In this document: positions 40,730 through 52,982 of the stretch, piece after piece
Numbering within the stretch: the first letter of the stretch is position 1
Layout: the number at the start of each line of letters is the position of its first letter
Origin: Plotosus lineatus
Taxonomy: Eukaryota; Chordata; Actinopteri; Siluriformes; Plotosidae
Length of the DNA: 64,000 nt
Direction: 5' to 3'
NCBI GenBank assembly: GCA_024760905.1
Contig: CM045745.1
Coordinates: 3,952,782 to 4,016,781 of the forward strand
Notes under the pieces: model-generated
What the model saw: only the letters and a program-made list of their open reading frames with translations
Told to the model about the DNA's origin: nothing
Databases searched by the model: none
Position numbers and translations under genes: made by a program

Positions 40730-43620
40730 TATCGACAAATCAGTTCATTTTGAGAAACATTTAAGTTTCCTTTTATAGAGGTGCCAACTTAGAAGGTGAT
40801 TTCAGTTCTTTACATCATTGAGATGGATATTTTTGTGTTGGATTATCTTCAGACGGAGATTCTGCCAGAAGAATTAATTCGAAGTCACTCAGTGATGTAC
40901 CGATCAACTCATTCTTATAAAATACAGGCTGAAAGGTCACAGAGCCAAAGCCTCTCACACAATGACAATCAGTTGGGTTTCCAAATCAATAACTACATGC
41001 TAAATAAAATACATTTATTGATTTTTATTGCAAGTAGAACATCAAGAAATATCTACTTCTCGTCTTTTCGGATTTGTATTTTTAAACGCATTGTTTTGGA
41101 GGTGAATGTCTCAGTACAGGACTTTGCATGAATCACCCTTTCATTTGTACTGTACTTGCACCATGTTCAGAGTGATCTGACCAGGCCTCAGAGCATGCTG
41201 ACACTCAGCCAAAGTGCTCTGGGTTCATGATTTCACTTTTTATATTCTATGCCCAAATCTATTTCGATTTTCATTTGCTGGCATTTGGCAGATGGTCTTA
41301 TACAGAGAGACTTACATAAGTGCTTTAAAGTCTCCATCAGCGAACACATTGTGAAACTGGTTCACTTGGACCCAGGCTAAGAATTACCATCAGTCTACAA
41401 ACTCATTTTTAATTTTAATTTTTGAAAGAATAAATACTGAAGCTATTCATTTAAATCTTCTGAAAGAACTAAGTCTTGAGCAGTTTACAGAAACCAATTG
41501 ACTTTTTTGTTCGGAGATTTAGGTGAAGTTTATGCCACCACTTTGGTGCCAAAACAGAGGAAGAAATCTTTATCCATCCATCTATCAATCCATCCAGAAA
41601 GCTTTATCCTTTATGAGGTTTAGAGCATATCCCAGCTGAAGGCAGCTTACATTCTTGAACGGCTTGAAAGTCCATGGGCCACAAATACACAACTATTTAC
41701 ACTGAGAATCACACCTCGGCGAAATGGAGATTATTCAGTTAGTTCATCTTAAAGTGCATTTGGACTGTAGAAGGAAAAAAGATGATCTGGAGGATATATA
41801 TATATAATGTATGTATGTATATCTTTTCAGACAGTTATATGTTATATGGCACTAACTTTTTTCCTTGTAGGTTTAAAATCAATTCAAATCAAATCACTTT
41901 ATAAAGTCTCTATGAATACTAAGACAAAAAATGTATGCAATCGAACTCTTCTGGAAACACAATGCCTTGGTATGGACATTCCTAGTATCATTAATTGAAC
42001 ATCCAAAACCCCCCATTTCTTTCAGTGTCAGTGTGATTTGAAATGCATCCGAATGTACTATTTATTGCTTTCCTGATAGATTACTTTGTATACATATATG
42101 ATTGCCTTATATTCCTGTGTGAACTGTGTGTCAGAATGAAAGAACACATAAATATAGCTGTATGTTAATAATCTTAAAAATGTGATTAAAATATAAAAGT
42201 TGGAAGTGAGCTGTGTCTTGCCTGTGCTCTGGCTTTGTTTGCAGGACTTAAGCAAACTTGCAGTTCATGAGAAAACTATTTGTGTTTTCTAATCCCATAC
42301 AATCAGCAAATGCTTTTCTAACTTGCTGTTCTGCGGATGGGTGGCAGGGGGCAGCACATGCTTCTGGGTGGAGCTGCCTTTATACTCTATTTAAATTACC
42401 TGTAGTTCTTTCCATGTTTTCCAGTCTGAGTTTTTAAGACTTGAGGCAGTTTAACACTTAGGATTGTTGGTTAAATTACTGTTAAATTACTGACATGATT
42501 TAGAAATAATATTTATACTTACAAGGATAGTGCAGTAACCGAGTTATCATTACTGTCCCTGTGTTTCATCTGGTCTCATTAAATCATGCATGTGGGTAGC
42601 TTGTCCATGTGCCTTAGTTGTGAATGTATAAGTGTGCAGGCCCTATGAAAACTTTGAGTCCCATCCCTGAGTGGATAAAGTAGTGAATGAATTGAGACAA
42701 CACCAGACAGTCCATTTTTATATGAAGGCCTTCCACAACCATGTGTTCATGAACAATGTAGCACTGGCTTTTGTTAAATAAATTTAGATTCATAAACAGT
42801 TTGTAAAATTTGTTTACAAAGGTTTTTTTTTTGCAATTTGTTAAAAGCTTTTTAGCTTCAGTATGCACAGTGATGTCAGAAAATAGGGACCCCACAAACA
42901 CCCCATAAAATAACTAAACAACTCCCCAAAAAATGACCCCCCCACACACACAAACATACACACAGATACAAGAAAAAATTCCAGGTTCAACTGTTATATA
43001 ATATGTGATATTGTTATAAAATGTATTAGTGTTGTGTTAGGAAAGTAAATATATCCTGGTGCTACTCAGCTAGGATTACCTCATGATGCTGAAACAAATT
43101 TTTGCGTACGTTTTGTATACAGCAATTGCTTATCAGGCTTTGACATCCTCCGACTGATTTTTTAAAAATGATTATGAATGATGTACAGAGTAGCAGTAGT
43201 TGAGGTGCAAATAGAGATAGGCATAGACATAAATGAGGCACTGACATCAAAAACACCATAAGTCACATTTTATGAAATATGACTTATGGGGAATTTGACC
43301 TCAGTGCCTCAAACATAGCAGAGTGATAAAAATCGGAATGAAAACAGGCTTTAGGCAGAGCAATAAACAGTGAATAATACAAAGTTTGTGTTTGTGTGTC
43401 CACACAGACGAAAGAGAGTGTGCATCTGTATGTGTGTGAAACGGAGAGAGTTTTGTACAACAGCTCATTTAAAAAATCATGTAATTTGTAATAAACTACC
43501 GAGATATCAGGGAAATTTGTAAAATACTTTATCAGTGGTGTAATATACAACGGACACTATTGTGCATTATACATCCTTTGTGAAGCTTAATACAGAAGCA
43601 ATTTAGATCATTACAAGGAA
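40730..43620. other. Intergenic, no gene recognised
   Basis: Downstream flank of retreg1 with only decayed repeat scraps (41278-41320; a SINE-B-like stretch near 41620-41790). Short open frames have no motif. Confidence 0.45.
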
Positions 43621-43639
43621 CTTAAAGTACAATACAAAT

Positions 43640-43984
43640 TTCATTCTTTCCTTTCGGCTTTTTTCCCTTTTACTTGGGAGTCGCCACAGTGAATCATCTG
43701 AGTCGCACATTTGATTTGGTTCATAGGTTTTTACGTCGGATGCCCTTCCTGTCACAACCCTTTAGCAAGGGACAGAAACACGCTGACGGCTTTGCAGCCT
43801 CCTCTTTACGAAAGTCAGCAATGATTCTTTTACATGAACCTCTCACCATAGACAGTGAGAGACATGGCCCGCCTTTGATAACCCAGTAAGCTGCACTGGG
43901 GGGACAGTGACAACCTTGTGGGGACTCGAACCCCCAACCTTAAGATCAGCGATCCTGCACCCTATCCACTAGACCATCACTGCC
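43640..43984 (-). repeat. SINE-A, full copy
   Basis: The head at right ('gggactcgaacccccaacc') and RTE-like tail at left ('cctttcggcttttttccc...gggagtcgccacagtgaatcat') are both present. A 19-bp duplication CTTAARGTACAATACAAAT with one mismatch flanks it (43621-43639, 43985-44003). Confidence 0.88.
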
Positions 43985-44307
43985 CTTAAGGTACAATACA
44001 AATATTATATTTATACCCCCCCAAAAAACCCAACAACAACAAATAATTAAAATAAATAAATAAATACCATTACTACTGCAAGAATTAACACTGTTACAAC
44101 AGTCGGAATCATCTTGTTTTGGGAAATAAAATATTGAGCTTTATATCTTGGCCTGATTCCCCCTTTTACTTCAATAGTACAGAAAACAAAAGAACCCAGA
44201 GGTCTAGTTTAAATAAGACAGGTGACACCTGCAGAACATTCCGATCAATGGCACCTAATCTGGAACTCCTGACTCAAATTACTCTCTATGAACTTGAAGG
44301 TATAGTA

Positions 44308-44555
44308 TTGAGATGGTTTGGACATGTACAGAGGAGGGATAGTGAGTATATTGGTAGTAGGATGCTGAGGTTGGAACTACCAGGCAGAAGGCCCAGAGGA
44401 AGACCAAAGAGAAGATTTATGGATGTGGTGAAGGCGGACATGAAGGTCGTTGGAGTAAGAGTAGAAGATGCAGAGGATAGGGAGAGATGGAGGCAGATCA
44501 TTTGCTGTGGCGACCCCTGAAGGGAACAGCCGAAAGGAAAACAAGAAGAAGAAGG
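44308..44555 (+). mobile_element. RTE LINE, strongly 5'-truncated (248 bp)
   Basis: Only the C-terminal signature remains ([17 protein letters not shown] to CCGDP), plus the 3' UTR and GAAGAAGAAG tail. The exact 16-bp duplication ACTTGAAGGTATAGTA flanks it (44292-44307, 44556-44571). Confidence 0.9.
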
Positions 44556-44689
44556 ACTTGAAGGTATAGTAAATGTAAACATGTTCTTCCATGCCATTGA
44601 TGCATTTTTGTTATTATTTTTTTTATTTATTTTTTCTTTACAATGAACATGTTATTTGTTGGTGTATAACACCTTTATCTGTAGCCACA

Positions 44690-45035
44690 GTCTCACTCAC
44701 TCACCTATTTGCTGACCCATTTAATCCTATTAGGGATGTGGGGAGACTAAAACCTATCTCAGCCAAGCCAGGCACACCCTGAGGAGCTCATCAGACAAGT
44801 GCAGGGCCAAACACACACAACTATGCACCCTCACACCTAGAAGCAATTTAGGAAATCTCATTAGCTTAATGTGCATGTCTTTGGACTGTGGGAGGAATCC
44901 AAAGTCATTGGAGGTAACTCACATAAGCATGGAAGAACATGCAAACTCCACACAGAAATGCTTGAGCCTGGGACACAAACCCAGGACCATCTTGCTTTGA
45001 GGTGGACACGCTCTGCCACCATACCGTGCTACAGT
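44690..45035 (-). repeat. SINE-B copy
   Basis: Contains 'acctatctcagccaagccaggcacaccctgaggagctc', 'gtctttggactgtgggagg' and 'catgcaaactccacacagaaatgc', and ends in a tRNA-like head ('ttgaggtggacacgctctgccaccata'). Confidence 0.75.
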
Positions 45036-45117
45036 TTGAAAGAGGGTGAAATGATTACCTCTTTAAATATGTTGGGGAAAAGTAACAATTTCAGTAGAAT
45101 TTACTTATTTTTCTTAT

Positions 45118-45600
45118 TGGGGCAGTGGTGGTCAAAGCCTTCAGCGTGTTTCTGTCCCTTGCTAAAGGTTTGTGTCAGGAAGGGCATCTGACGGTAAATG
45201 TCTGTTGGATTTTACACACGAGCCTAGTGGCTGAGCCGCGTGGCTCATCAGGCCGGTACCTATGCCCGGTTTCCGTAGTGTGAAGCGACCAGGAGTTCAA
45301 CTACCCCTGGATGGGACGCTAGTCCATCGCAGGTTCCCTTCCCAGTATATTTTACTGGTACCCATTTATACTGATGGGTGAACAGAGGCACACTTGTGGT
45401 TGAGACCTTGCCCAGGGGTCATAGCACAGTGAGGGTCTCAGTAGGATTCGAACTCACAACCTCCTGATCATGAGCGCAGCACCCTAACCACTATGCCACC
45501 AGCCCCACATCTGACAGTAAAACCTATGAACCAAATCAAATGTGCAAATCATTTTCGCTGTGGCAGCCCCTGAGAAAGGGAAAAAGCTGAAAGAAAATCT
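45118..45600 (+). repeat. SINE-A, internally deleted and split by SINE-C
   Basis: Pieces 45118-45198 and 45522-45600. The copy jumps from 'ggcagtggtggtc' to 'cttcagcgtgtttctgtccc', then continues through 'ggaagggcatctgac' and, after the SINE-C, to 'tcgctgtggcagcccctgagaaagg'. Confidence 0.75.
45199..45507 (-). repeat. SINE-C, distinct tRNA-derived SINE
   Basis: Flanked by CATCTGACRGTAAA (45185-45198, 45508-45521; 13 of 14 match). In minus-strand order: tRNA-like head 'ggctggtggcatagtggttag' with a B-box-like 'gttcgaatcct', then 'actgtgctatgacccctggg', 'accagtaaaatatactggg' and 'cgatggactagcgtcccatc'. Only one copy is in the window. Confidence 0.75.
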
Positions 45601-45889
45601 CTCTCTGACTTATTTTTCTTCTTTTTGTATTATTTGGAAGATGAATGAGGAAACTTTTAAGACATGCAAAGTTGGTCTATCTGGCTCATAGCGCTACTCA
45701 AACTACTCATAATTGTTTAATGTTCATGTGAGTGGTTGTTTGTCACTGAGATAACCTGGTGTCCTGTCGACGGTGCACAGCACCATTTCTTTCTTCTTTT
45801 CGGATTTTTCCCTTTCTCGGGAGTCGCCACAGCGAATCATCTGATAATGAACTCCTGTAGCCCTTAAGAATAAGCAGCAGTAGGTACAT

Positions 45890-46244
45890 TGTTATGCCTG
45901 GAGCATATGCGTCGGACCCAAAGATCCAGGAGACCATAAGAAGAGTCAACGATTTTATTTTGCATTTGGAACTCTAAATCATGGGAATAATTAATCAATG
46001 GAACCTGGTCGAGCACGAAGCAGGATACCAGGGGCCAGAGAGAAAGCAGAGAAACGGAATCACTGGGAAGGACAATCTTCTGACATCGGAGGAAAGCGCG
46101 CCGCTCCTATTTATAGCTCGCTGAATGCTGACTGCTGAATGGAAACAGGTGTGCTCTCTGGACCTCGCCTGCAGGTAACAGCCACGCCCCTCGCCAGCAC
46201 CTGCAATGAATGAAGAGAGAGTTCAGCCAGCACAAACTGTAACA
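45890..46244 (-). mobile_element. Solo LTR of a gypsy-like element (355 bp)
   Basis: Starts TGTTATGCC and ends CTGTAACA, with TGTTA/TAACA inverted ends. It shares short blocks ('gccacgcccctc', 'caggtgtgc') with the chromovirus LTR at 23189-23626. Flanks TACAT and TAGAT are a 4-of-5 target duplication. No internal region adjoins it, so it is probably the product of LTR-LTR recombination. Confidence 0.65.
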
Positions 46245-46908
46245 TAGATGGTTCAAATTATTATCTCCATGTCACAAGCACAGAAACTGTTGTTGCTTTT
46301 TGTCTGCTGAATTACACAACCCGTGATTCTAAAATACAGACGCTCCCCGACTTACGTCTTTAATTGGTTCTGGATGGCCGAACGTAAGTTGAAAGTGAAC
46401 GTAAGTTGTTACAGTGACGTATGACGTGTGACATATGACGCTCATACTGTACTATACATTCATAAATACCATTACCGTATCTCATAAAACCCTAAATCAA
46501 TTATTATAAACATAACATTGTAAAATTATATCAAATATATCAAATAATATCAGCATTAATTTCAAATAAGTCACTTATTTATACCGAGTCACTTCACATG
46601 AAGCTTAAAACAGCCAGTCAACGCTGACAATATGTGAGGTGCTCAATATCGAAAATAGTGTACTTGCAAAAATAGTGTACTTGCTGTGGGTTATACAGAC
46701 TTGTAGTCTTTCAAGTGCACAAGGGTGCCGTTGAACTCGTTTAGAACACAGCCTGCACTGATGTGAATTCCAGCAAAGCGGAGAGTTCTTTCTTTTGTGT
46801 AAGTAAATTTTATTCAAGAGATGCATACAAAGAACAAGTACAAATTCTAATGAATATTAATATAAAAATAAGTATACACTCTTAGGATTCTGCTAAAAGA
46901 TAATAAAT

Positions 46909-47060
46909 ATCTGTAATTGTTCTGTAATTTGTGTTTTCATTCATTTTACAACTCTCTTTGCTGAACTGAGTATGCATGGTAGATTGTGCTGATCTGAGCA
47001 GATAGTTAATTCATCTCTGTGCATGAGACTTGCACCCATGCTCACCCAGGCTTACACTTC
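46909..47060. repeat. Left copy of a ~150-bp duplication flanking the RTE
   Basis: 'atctgtaattgttctgtaat...ggcttacacttc' recurs on the other side of the RTE at 50439-50500 plus 50772-50856 (interrupted by a SINE). It is a target duplication ten times longer than at the other RTE copies. Confidence 0.8.
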
Positions 47061-47967
47061 TTCTTCTTCTTTTCCTTTCGGCTTTTCCCTTCAGGGGTCG
47101 CCACAGCAAACCATCCGCCTCCATCTCACCCTATCCTCTGTATCTTCTACTCTTACTCCAACTACTACCTTCATGTCCTCCTTCACCACATCCATAAATC
47201 TTCTGTTTGGTCTTCCTCTCGGCCTTCTGCCTGGTAGTTCCAACCTCAGCATCCTACTACCAATATATCCACTATTCCTCCTCTGTACATGTCCAAACCA
47301 TCTCAATCTAGCCTATCTGACTTTGTCTCCAAAACATCTTACATGTGCTGTCCCTCTGATGTACTCATTCCTGATCCTATCCATCCTTGTTACTCCCAAA
47401 GAGAAACTCAACATTTTCATCTCTGCTACCTCCAGCTCTGCCTCCTGTCTTTTCCTCAGCGCAACTGTTTCTAAACCATACAACATTGCTGGCCTCATCA
47501 CCGTCCTGTACACTTTTCCTTTCATTCTTGCCGATACCCTCCTATCACACATCACACTGGACACTTTTCTCCAACAATTTCAACCTGCCTGCACACGCTT
47601 CTTCACCTCTTTTCCACACTCTCCATTGCTCTGGATTGTTGAGCCTAAGTACTTGAAATCCTCCACCTTCTTTATCTCTGCTCCCTGTAACCTCACCGTT
47701 CCTCTTGGGTCCTTGTCATTCACACACATGTATTCTGTTTTACTGAGACTAACCTTCATTCCTCTCCTTTCCAGGGCATAGAATCTCTGCAGGTAATGAT
47801 GAGATCACGGATGAAACAGTGGCTGCTGAGTTTGCTGTAAGGGATAGTAACTCCCAACGAGTGTACGTGAGAAGACATACTGACTTTTTAACATAAAACG
47901 TTGACAGAAGTGCGAGCCAGAGAAGCAGAGCTTGTACCGGGACGAGCCTCACAGCTGCTATCTTTTT

Positions 47968-49038
47968 TTATCTCACCGTTCCTCTTGGGTCCTTCTTGTT
48001 CACACACATGTATTCTGTTTTACTGAGGCTAACCTTCATTCCTCTCCTTTCCAGGGCATACCTCCACCTCTCTAGATTTTCCTCCACTTGTTCCCTGCTC
48101 TCATTACAGACCAAAATGTCATCTGCAAACATCATAGTCCATGGAGATTCTTGTCTAACCTCGTCTGTCAGCCTGTCCATCACCATAGCAAACAAGAAGG
48201 GGCTCAGAGCTGACCCTTGATGCAGTCCCACCTCCATCTTGAACTCTTCTGTCACATGGACAGCACACCTCACCACTGTCTTACATCTCTCATACATGTA
48301 CTGCACAACTCTAACATACTTCTCTGCCACTCCAGACTTCCTCATGCAATACCATAGTGCCTCTCTCAGCACCCTGTCATATGCTTTCTCCAGATCCACA
48401 AAGGCACAATGCAGCTCCTTCTGACCTTCGCTGTACTTCTCTATTAACATCCTCAAGGCAAACACTGCATCTGTGGTGCTCTTTCTTGGCATGAAACCAA
48501 ACTGTTGTTCACAAATGCTGACCTCTGCCCTTAGTCTAGCTTCCACTATTCTTTCCCATAACTTCATCATATGGCTCATCAACTTTATCCCTCTGTAGTT
48601 GCCACAACTCTGCACATCTCCTTTGTTCTTAAAAATGGGCACCAGCACACTTCTCCTCCATTCCTCCGGTATCCTCTCAGTCTCTAAGACCTTGTTGAAT
48701 GTTCTTGTCAGAAAATCTACTGCTACCTCCCCTAGACACTTCCATACCTCAACTGGTATGTCATCAGGGCCAACTGCCTTTCCACTCTTCATCCTCTTCA
48801 ATGCCCTCCTCACTTCACCCTTACTAATCTTTGCTACTTCCTGGTCCTCAACAGTCACCTCTTCTACTCTTTTTTCGCTCTCATTTTCCTCATTCATCAG
48901 CTCTTCAAAGTACTCTTCGCATCTTCCCAGCACACTTCTGTCATCAGTCAGCACGTTTCCCACTCTGCCCTTAATCACTCTAACTGTATGAATCATTTTC
49001 TCCCTCTTTCCTGTACAACATAGCATACAAGTCATCAT
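47968..49038 (-). pseudogene. RTE reverse transcriptase, second copy
   Basis: 356 residues with the same RT motifs as the 13524-15008 copy: [60 protein letters not shown] and MFADDILV. The frame ends where the Rex1 fragment enters. The C-terminal domain resumes at 47780 in another frame. Confidence 0.85.
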
Positions 49039-49467
49039 ACGCCCTCTGTTTGACCTTTGACACCGTTACCTTCGCCTTACGCTGTGTCTCCCTGTACTCC
49101 TGTTTACTCTCTTCGGTCCTCGCTATGTCCCATTTCTTCTTAGCTAACCTCTTCCTTTGTACGCGATGCTGCACTTCCTCATTCCACCACCAAGTCTCCT
49201 TATCTACTGCCCTTCCAGAGGACACGCCTAGTACTCTCCTACCTGTCTCCCTGATGACATTAGCTGTAGTTGTCCAGTCATCTGGAAACACTTCCTGACC
49301 ACCCAAAGCCAGTTTCAACTCCTCCTTGAAGACAACACGACACTCTTTCTTTTTCAGCTTCCACCACTTTGTCTTCTGCTCTGCCGTTGCCTTTTTCACC
49401 TTTCTTGTCATCAGTATCATCCTGCACACCACCATCCTATGCTGTTTGGCAACACTCTCACCCACTA

Positions 49468-50148
49468 CTACTTGCAGTCACTGACTTCCTTCAAATTACA
49501 TCGCCTACACAAGATGTAGTCTACTTGTGTGCTCCTACCTCCACTTTTATAAGTCACCCTATGCTCCTCTCTCTTCTGGAAGAAAGTATTCACCACAGCC
49601 ATTTCCATCCTTTTTGCAAAATCTATCAACATCTGTCCCTCTGCGTTCCTGTCCTGGATACCAAACCTGCCCATCACTTCCTCGTCCCCTCTGTTGCCTG
49701 CACCAACATGTCCGTTGAAGTCTGCACCAATGACCACTCTTTCACCTCTGGGGGTATTCTGCATCACTTAATTTAACTCACGCCAGAATCTCTCCTTCTT
49801 TTCTAGCTCACATCCTGCCTGTGGGGCATAAGCACTAACAATATTGAACATCACACCTTCAATTTCTAACTTGAGACTCATCACTCTGTCTGACACTCTT
49901 TTCACTTCTAGAACATTCCTGACCAACCCTTCCTTCAAGATGACTCTTACTCTATTTCTCTTCCCATCCACACCACGAAAAAACAGATTAAACCCTGCTC
50001 CTAAGCTTCTAGCCTTGCTACCTTTCCACCTGGTCTCCTGAACACACAGTATGTCCACCTTCCTCCTCTGCATCATGTCAGCCAGCTCTCTACTTTTTCC
50101 TGTTATAGTTCCAACATTCAAAGTCCCTACTCTCAGTCCTAAACTCAT
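49468..50148 (-). pseudogene. RTE endonuclease, second copy
   Basis: MSLGLRVGTLNVGTITGKSR start, [11 protein letters not shown] and AYAPQAGCE in the first frame (50148-49768); [17 protein letters not shown] and [11 protein letters not shown] in the second (49767-49468). The two halves are adjacent, separated only by a frame break at about 49768. Confidence 0.83.
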
Positions 50149-50500
50149 GCTTTTCCTCTTCTCTTTCTGCCTACGGATGCACCTCTGCCTCTCCTTCTTC
50201 GACTAACAGTAGTCCAATTTCCACCAGCACCTTGTTGGTTAACAGCACTGATGGCGTTCGTTGTTAACCTGCGCCTCGACTGATCCGGTATGAGATTTGT
50301 GTTTTTTACAGTTTGCATTTTGTATTTTAGCAAAAGTTTTACGCCGGATGCCCTTCCTGTCGCAACCCTCTGCATTTCTCCGGGCTTGGGATCGGCATGA
50401 GGGCGGGCACTTGTTTGTGCCCCCCCTTACGGCTGCAAATCTGTAATTGTTCTGTAATTTGTGTTTTCATTCATTTTACAACTCTCTTTGCTTAACTGAG

Positions 50501-50756
50501 TGCAGCTAACTGGGTTATCAAAGGCAGGCCATGTCTCCCACTGTCTATGGTGTGAGGCATGTAAAAGAACCATTGCTGACTTTCGTAAAGAGTAGGCTGC
50601 AAAGCCGTCAGCGTGTTTTTGTCCCTTACTAAAAAGGGTTGTGACAGGAAGGGCATCCGACGTAAAAACCTCTGCCAAATCAAACGTGCGAATCAGATGA
50701 TTCGCTGTGGCGACTCCCAAGTAAAAGGGGAAAAAGCCGAAAGGAAGGAAGACAGA
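50501..50756 (+). repeat. SINE-A, 5'-truncated (head missing)
   Basis: Starts at 'tgcagctaactgggttatc' and runs to the RTE-like tail 'aaaagccgaaaggaagg'. Exact duplication CTTTGCTTAACTGAG (50486-50500, 50757-50771). It inserted into the right copy of the RTE target duplication. Confidence 0.88.
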
Positions 50757-50949
50757 CTTTGCTTAACTGAGTATGCATTAGATTGTGCCGATCTGAGCAG
50801 ATAGTTAATTCATCTCTGTGTATGAGACTGGCACCCATGCTAATAGGCTTACACTTCTGACCAACCATGTTTGCTTCGGGTTACAAAAGTCCGCAAAACA
50901 GTGTAAACACAAAGATCACAGAGACGACGTCTTAACGCAAGGGTAACAC

Positions 50950-50973
50950 ATATATATATATATATATATATAT
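50950..50973. repeat. (TA)n microsatellite
   Basis: Twelve or so TA repeats. Confidence 0.9.
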
Positions 50974-51596
50974 GCACACTCAGTCTGTAGTTTGTAAACA
51001 ATGAATGCAGCGTTGTTGCGTCATTGCGTCAGCGTACTACGTAGGTACATCTAAACTCAAAATTTGACTTTTTTTTGGAAAAAAAAACATAAAATTGAAA
51101 AAATGTAAAACGGATGAACATAAGTCAGGGAGCGTCTAATGTTTTTTTTTTTAATTATTAATATTTACAAAAAGAAGAAACCCACACAACACACTGAATC
51201 AATTATGAAGGTGCAGGGAGGCCCCGTAAAAAAACCCCACTGCCATTGCTGATCCTCTAAACTCTAAATTGTTGCTTTAGACACAGCAGGAGTTGTTTTT
51301 ACTGTGCTCCAAACCTTCACATCTGTTTGCTAAAGGAGGTTTGAAGTGTATTCAAACCACGTTCCACGAAGCTTCAGCACAGGCCTGCTCAGCCCGAGAT
51401 TCTGCATTTCTGGGTTCAGTGCGTAACAGGCAAAAAGACACTGGTATGATTAAATCTCCATTACGATAATTGTTTCATCTTTGTTTTAATATAGGCTGAT
51501 GAAGGATAACGGCTCAATAAATTTATTTTTTGAAAGTTTTAATCAACTGCTGCTGTTTATTTTGTATTTATTATTTTGCTTTCAGCCAAATGCATG

Positions 51597-51915
51597 ACAC
51601 TGGGCGCTGGATCTCTCATCCTAAGGTTGGGGGTTTGAGTCCCACTCTCCATAAGGCTGTCACTGTCCCCCAGTGCAGCTAACTGGGTTATCAAAGCCGG
51701 GCCATGTCTCTCACTGTCTATGGTGAGACGTTCATGTAAAGGAATCATTGCTGACTTTCGTAAAGAGTAGCTACAAAGCCGTCAGCCTGTTTCTGTCCCT
51801 TGCTAAAGGGTTGTGTCAGGAAGGGCATCCGACATAAAAACCGACGCCAAATCAAATGTGCGAATCATTCGCTGTGGCGACCCCTGATAAAGGGGAAAAA
51901 AACCGAAAGAAAATC
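51597..51915 (+). repeat. SINE-A copy
   Basis: B-box region 'gggggtttgagtcccactctcc', SINE-A middle and RTE-like tail 'cgctgtggcgacccctgata'. The A-box end is truncated. Confidence 0.8.
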
Positions 51916-52795
51916 TCATCACATGACAAAAACAAGTGGAGTATTTTTACACCAAAATCTCTGATTTGTTTCTTCCTGTTAAACTGATGACTCATCCTGC
52001 CCTCAGGGGCATTTACTTATTTTATGTCGAATTATTCACTCACTTTACAGAAATTTCATGCCCTTCCCCATGACTATAAATCCTGCCACTTACTGACCTT
52101 GGCACTTGAAATTTCTTTTTGACATGGCAGACAACATACATGAATTTGAGGATGATTCTTGAGTGCAAGTGAGATTCATTAATTGATTCATTAATTGAGA
52201 AACGCAAACAGTTCTGGTTCTGTTATCTGTAGGTCTGAAGATATTGTTCAAGTGTAGTGATTTAAATAAAACTTGTTTTCCCAAGCTTTCTGTACTATCA
52301 GAGATCACCACTATACACATCCATCTATTTTCATTTGAAGGTGCTCATATTGTTTGTGATCATATTGATCATATTGATAATAAAAATGGTGAAAATATTG
52401 CACTGCTAACTAATGTGTCCACCTTATTACCTACTGTATAAATTTTAGGCTTGTTGGGTTGTCTGCTGTTAGCGCCACGACTGCTATGAGTTGCTAGTTG
52501 ACCTGTCGCCTTTATCCTCATTGCTGCGATGAGCTGCTTTTCAGTCTGTCCACTATTAGAACCCCAGACACTTTCAACCACTATTCGGCCTGTCTACTTT
52601 AGTCCCACTGTTGCTGTGAGCCTCTAACCGGCCTGTTAGATAATTTGCTATTCCAAATCATTCCTAAGCTCAATATATGCTATATGCTCCTTGAATCATA
52701 TAGTTTATAATCTCTCGGATAAAGAAAGGGATGCCTATTATGGACTAAGAATGAATGAGGAATCTTGCATTTACTTCCTAATATTGTGCAGCTAA
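51916..52795. other. Intergenic, nothing recognised
   Basis: Ordinary AT-rich sequence with no gene or repeat I can name. Confidence 0.4.
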
Positions 52796-52799
52796 TTTT

Positions 52800-52935
52800 T
52801 CAGTTGTATTCAATTCAGTTTTATTTGTATTGACAATTATTGCAAAGCAGCTTTATACAGTGAAACAGTGAAAGTTGGAGCTTACAAAGTATAAAAAATT
52901 TAAACATTTCCTATAACCCCTTCACATCCATAATG
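52800..52935 (+). repeat. LINE 3'-end-like repeat ('caaagcagcttta')
   Basis: 'tcaattcagttttatttgta...attgcaaagcagctttatacagtgaaacagtgaaagt...cctataaccccttcacatccat' has a direct-orientation partner at 60495-60665. It is a common fish repeat whose family I cannot fix. Confidence 0.65.
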
Positions 52936-52982
52936 ATAATCTTCTCCGTTAGAAGGTTAACTAGTACACACCTGTCTGTCTG

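Larger units (their letters stand above)
47061..50438 (-). mobile_element. RTE LINE, near full length, with a Rex1 fragment inside
   Basis: Same layout as 13488-16639: endonuclease (50148-49468), linker (49465-48980), RT (49038-47968), C-terminal domain (47780-47091) and GAA tail at left. A 190-bp Rex1 5'-end piece (47781-47970) interrupts the coding region and is bordered by a duplicated RTE stretch of about 92 bp (47688-47780 and 47971-48060). Several frameshifts. Confidence 0.88.
46338..51137. mobile_element. DNA element with short inverted ends, containing later insertions
   Basis: Left end AGACGCTCCCCGACTTACGT and right end, in reverse complement, AGACGCTCCCTGACTTATGT. Interior pieces near 46570-46760 match, in reverse, the hairpin region at 34500-34690, so the two loci share a family. 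The RTE LINE (47061-50438) and a truncated SINE-A were inserted later. Confidence 0.55.
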
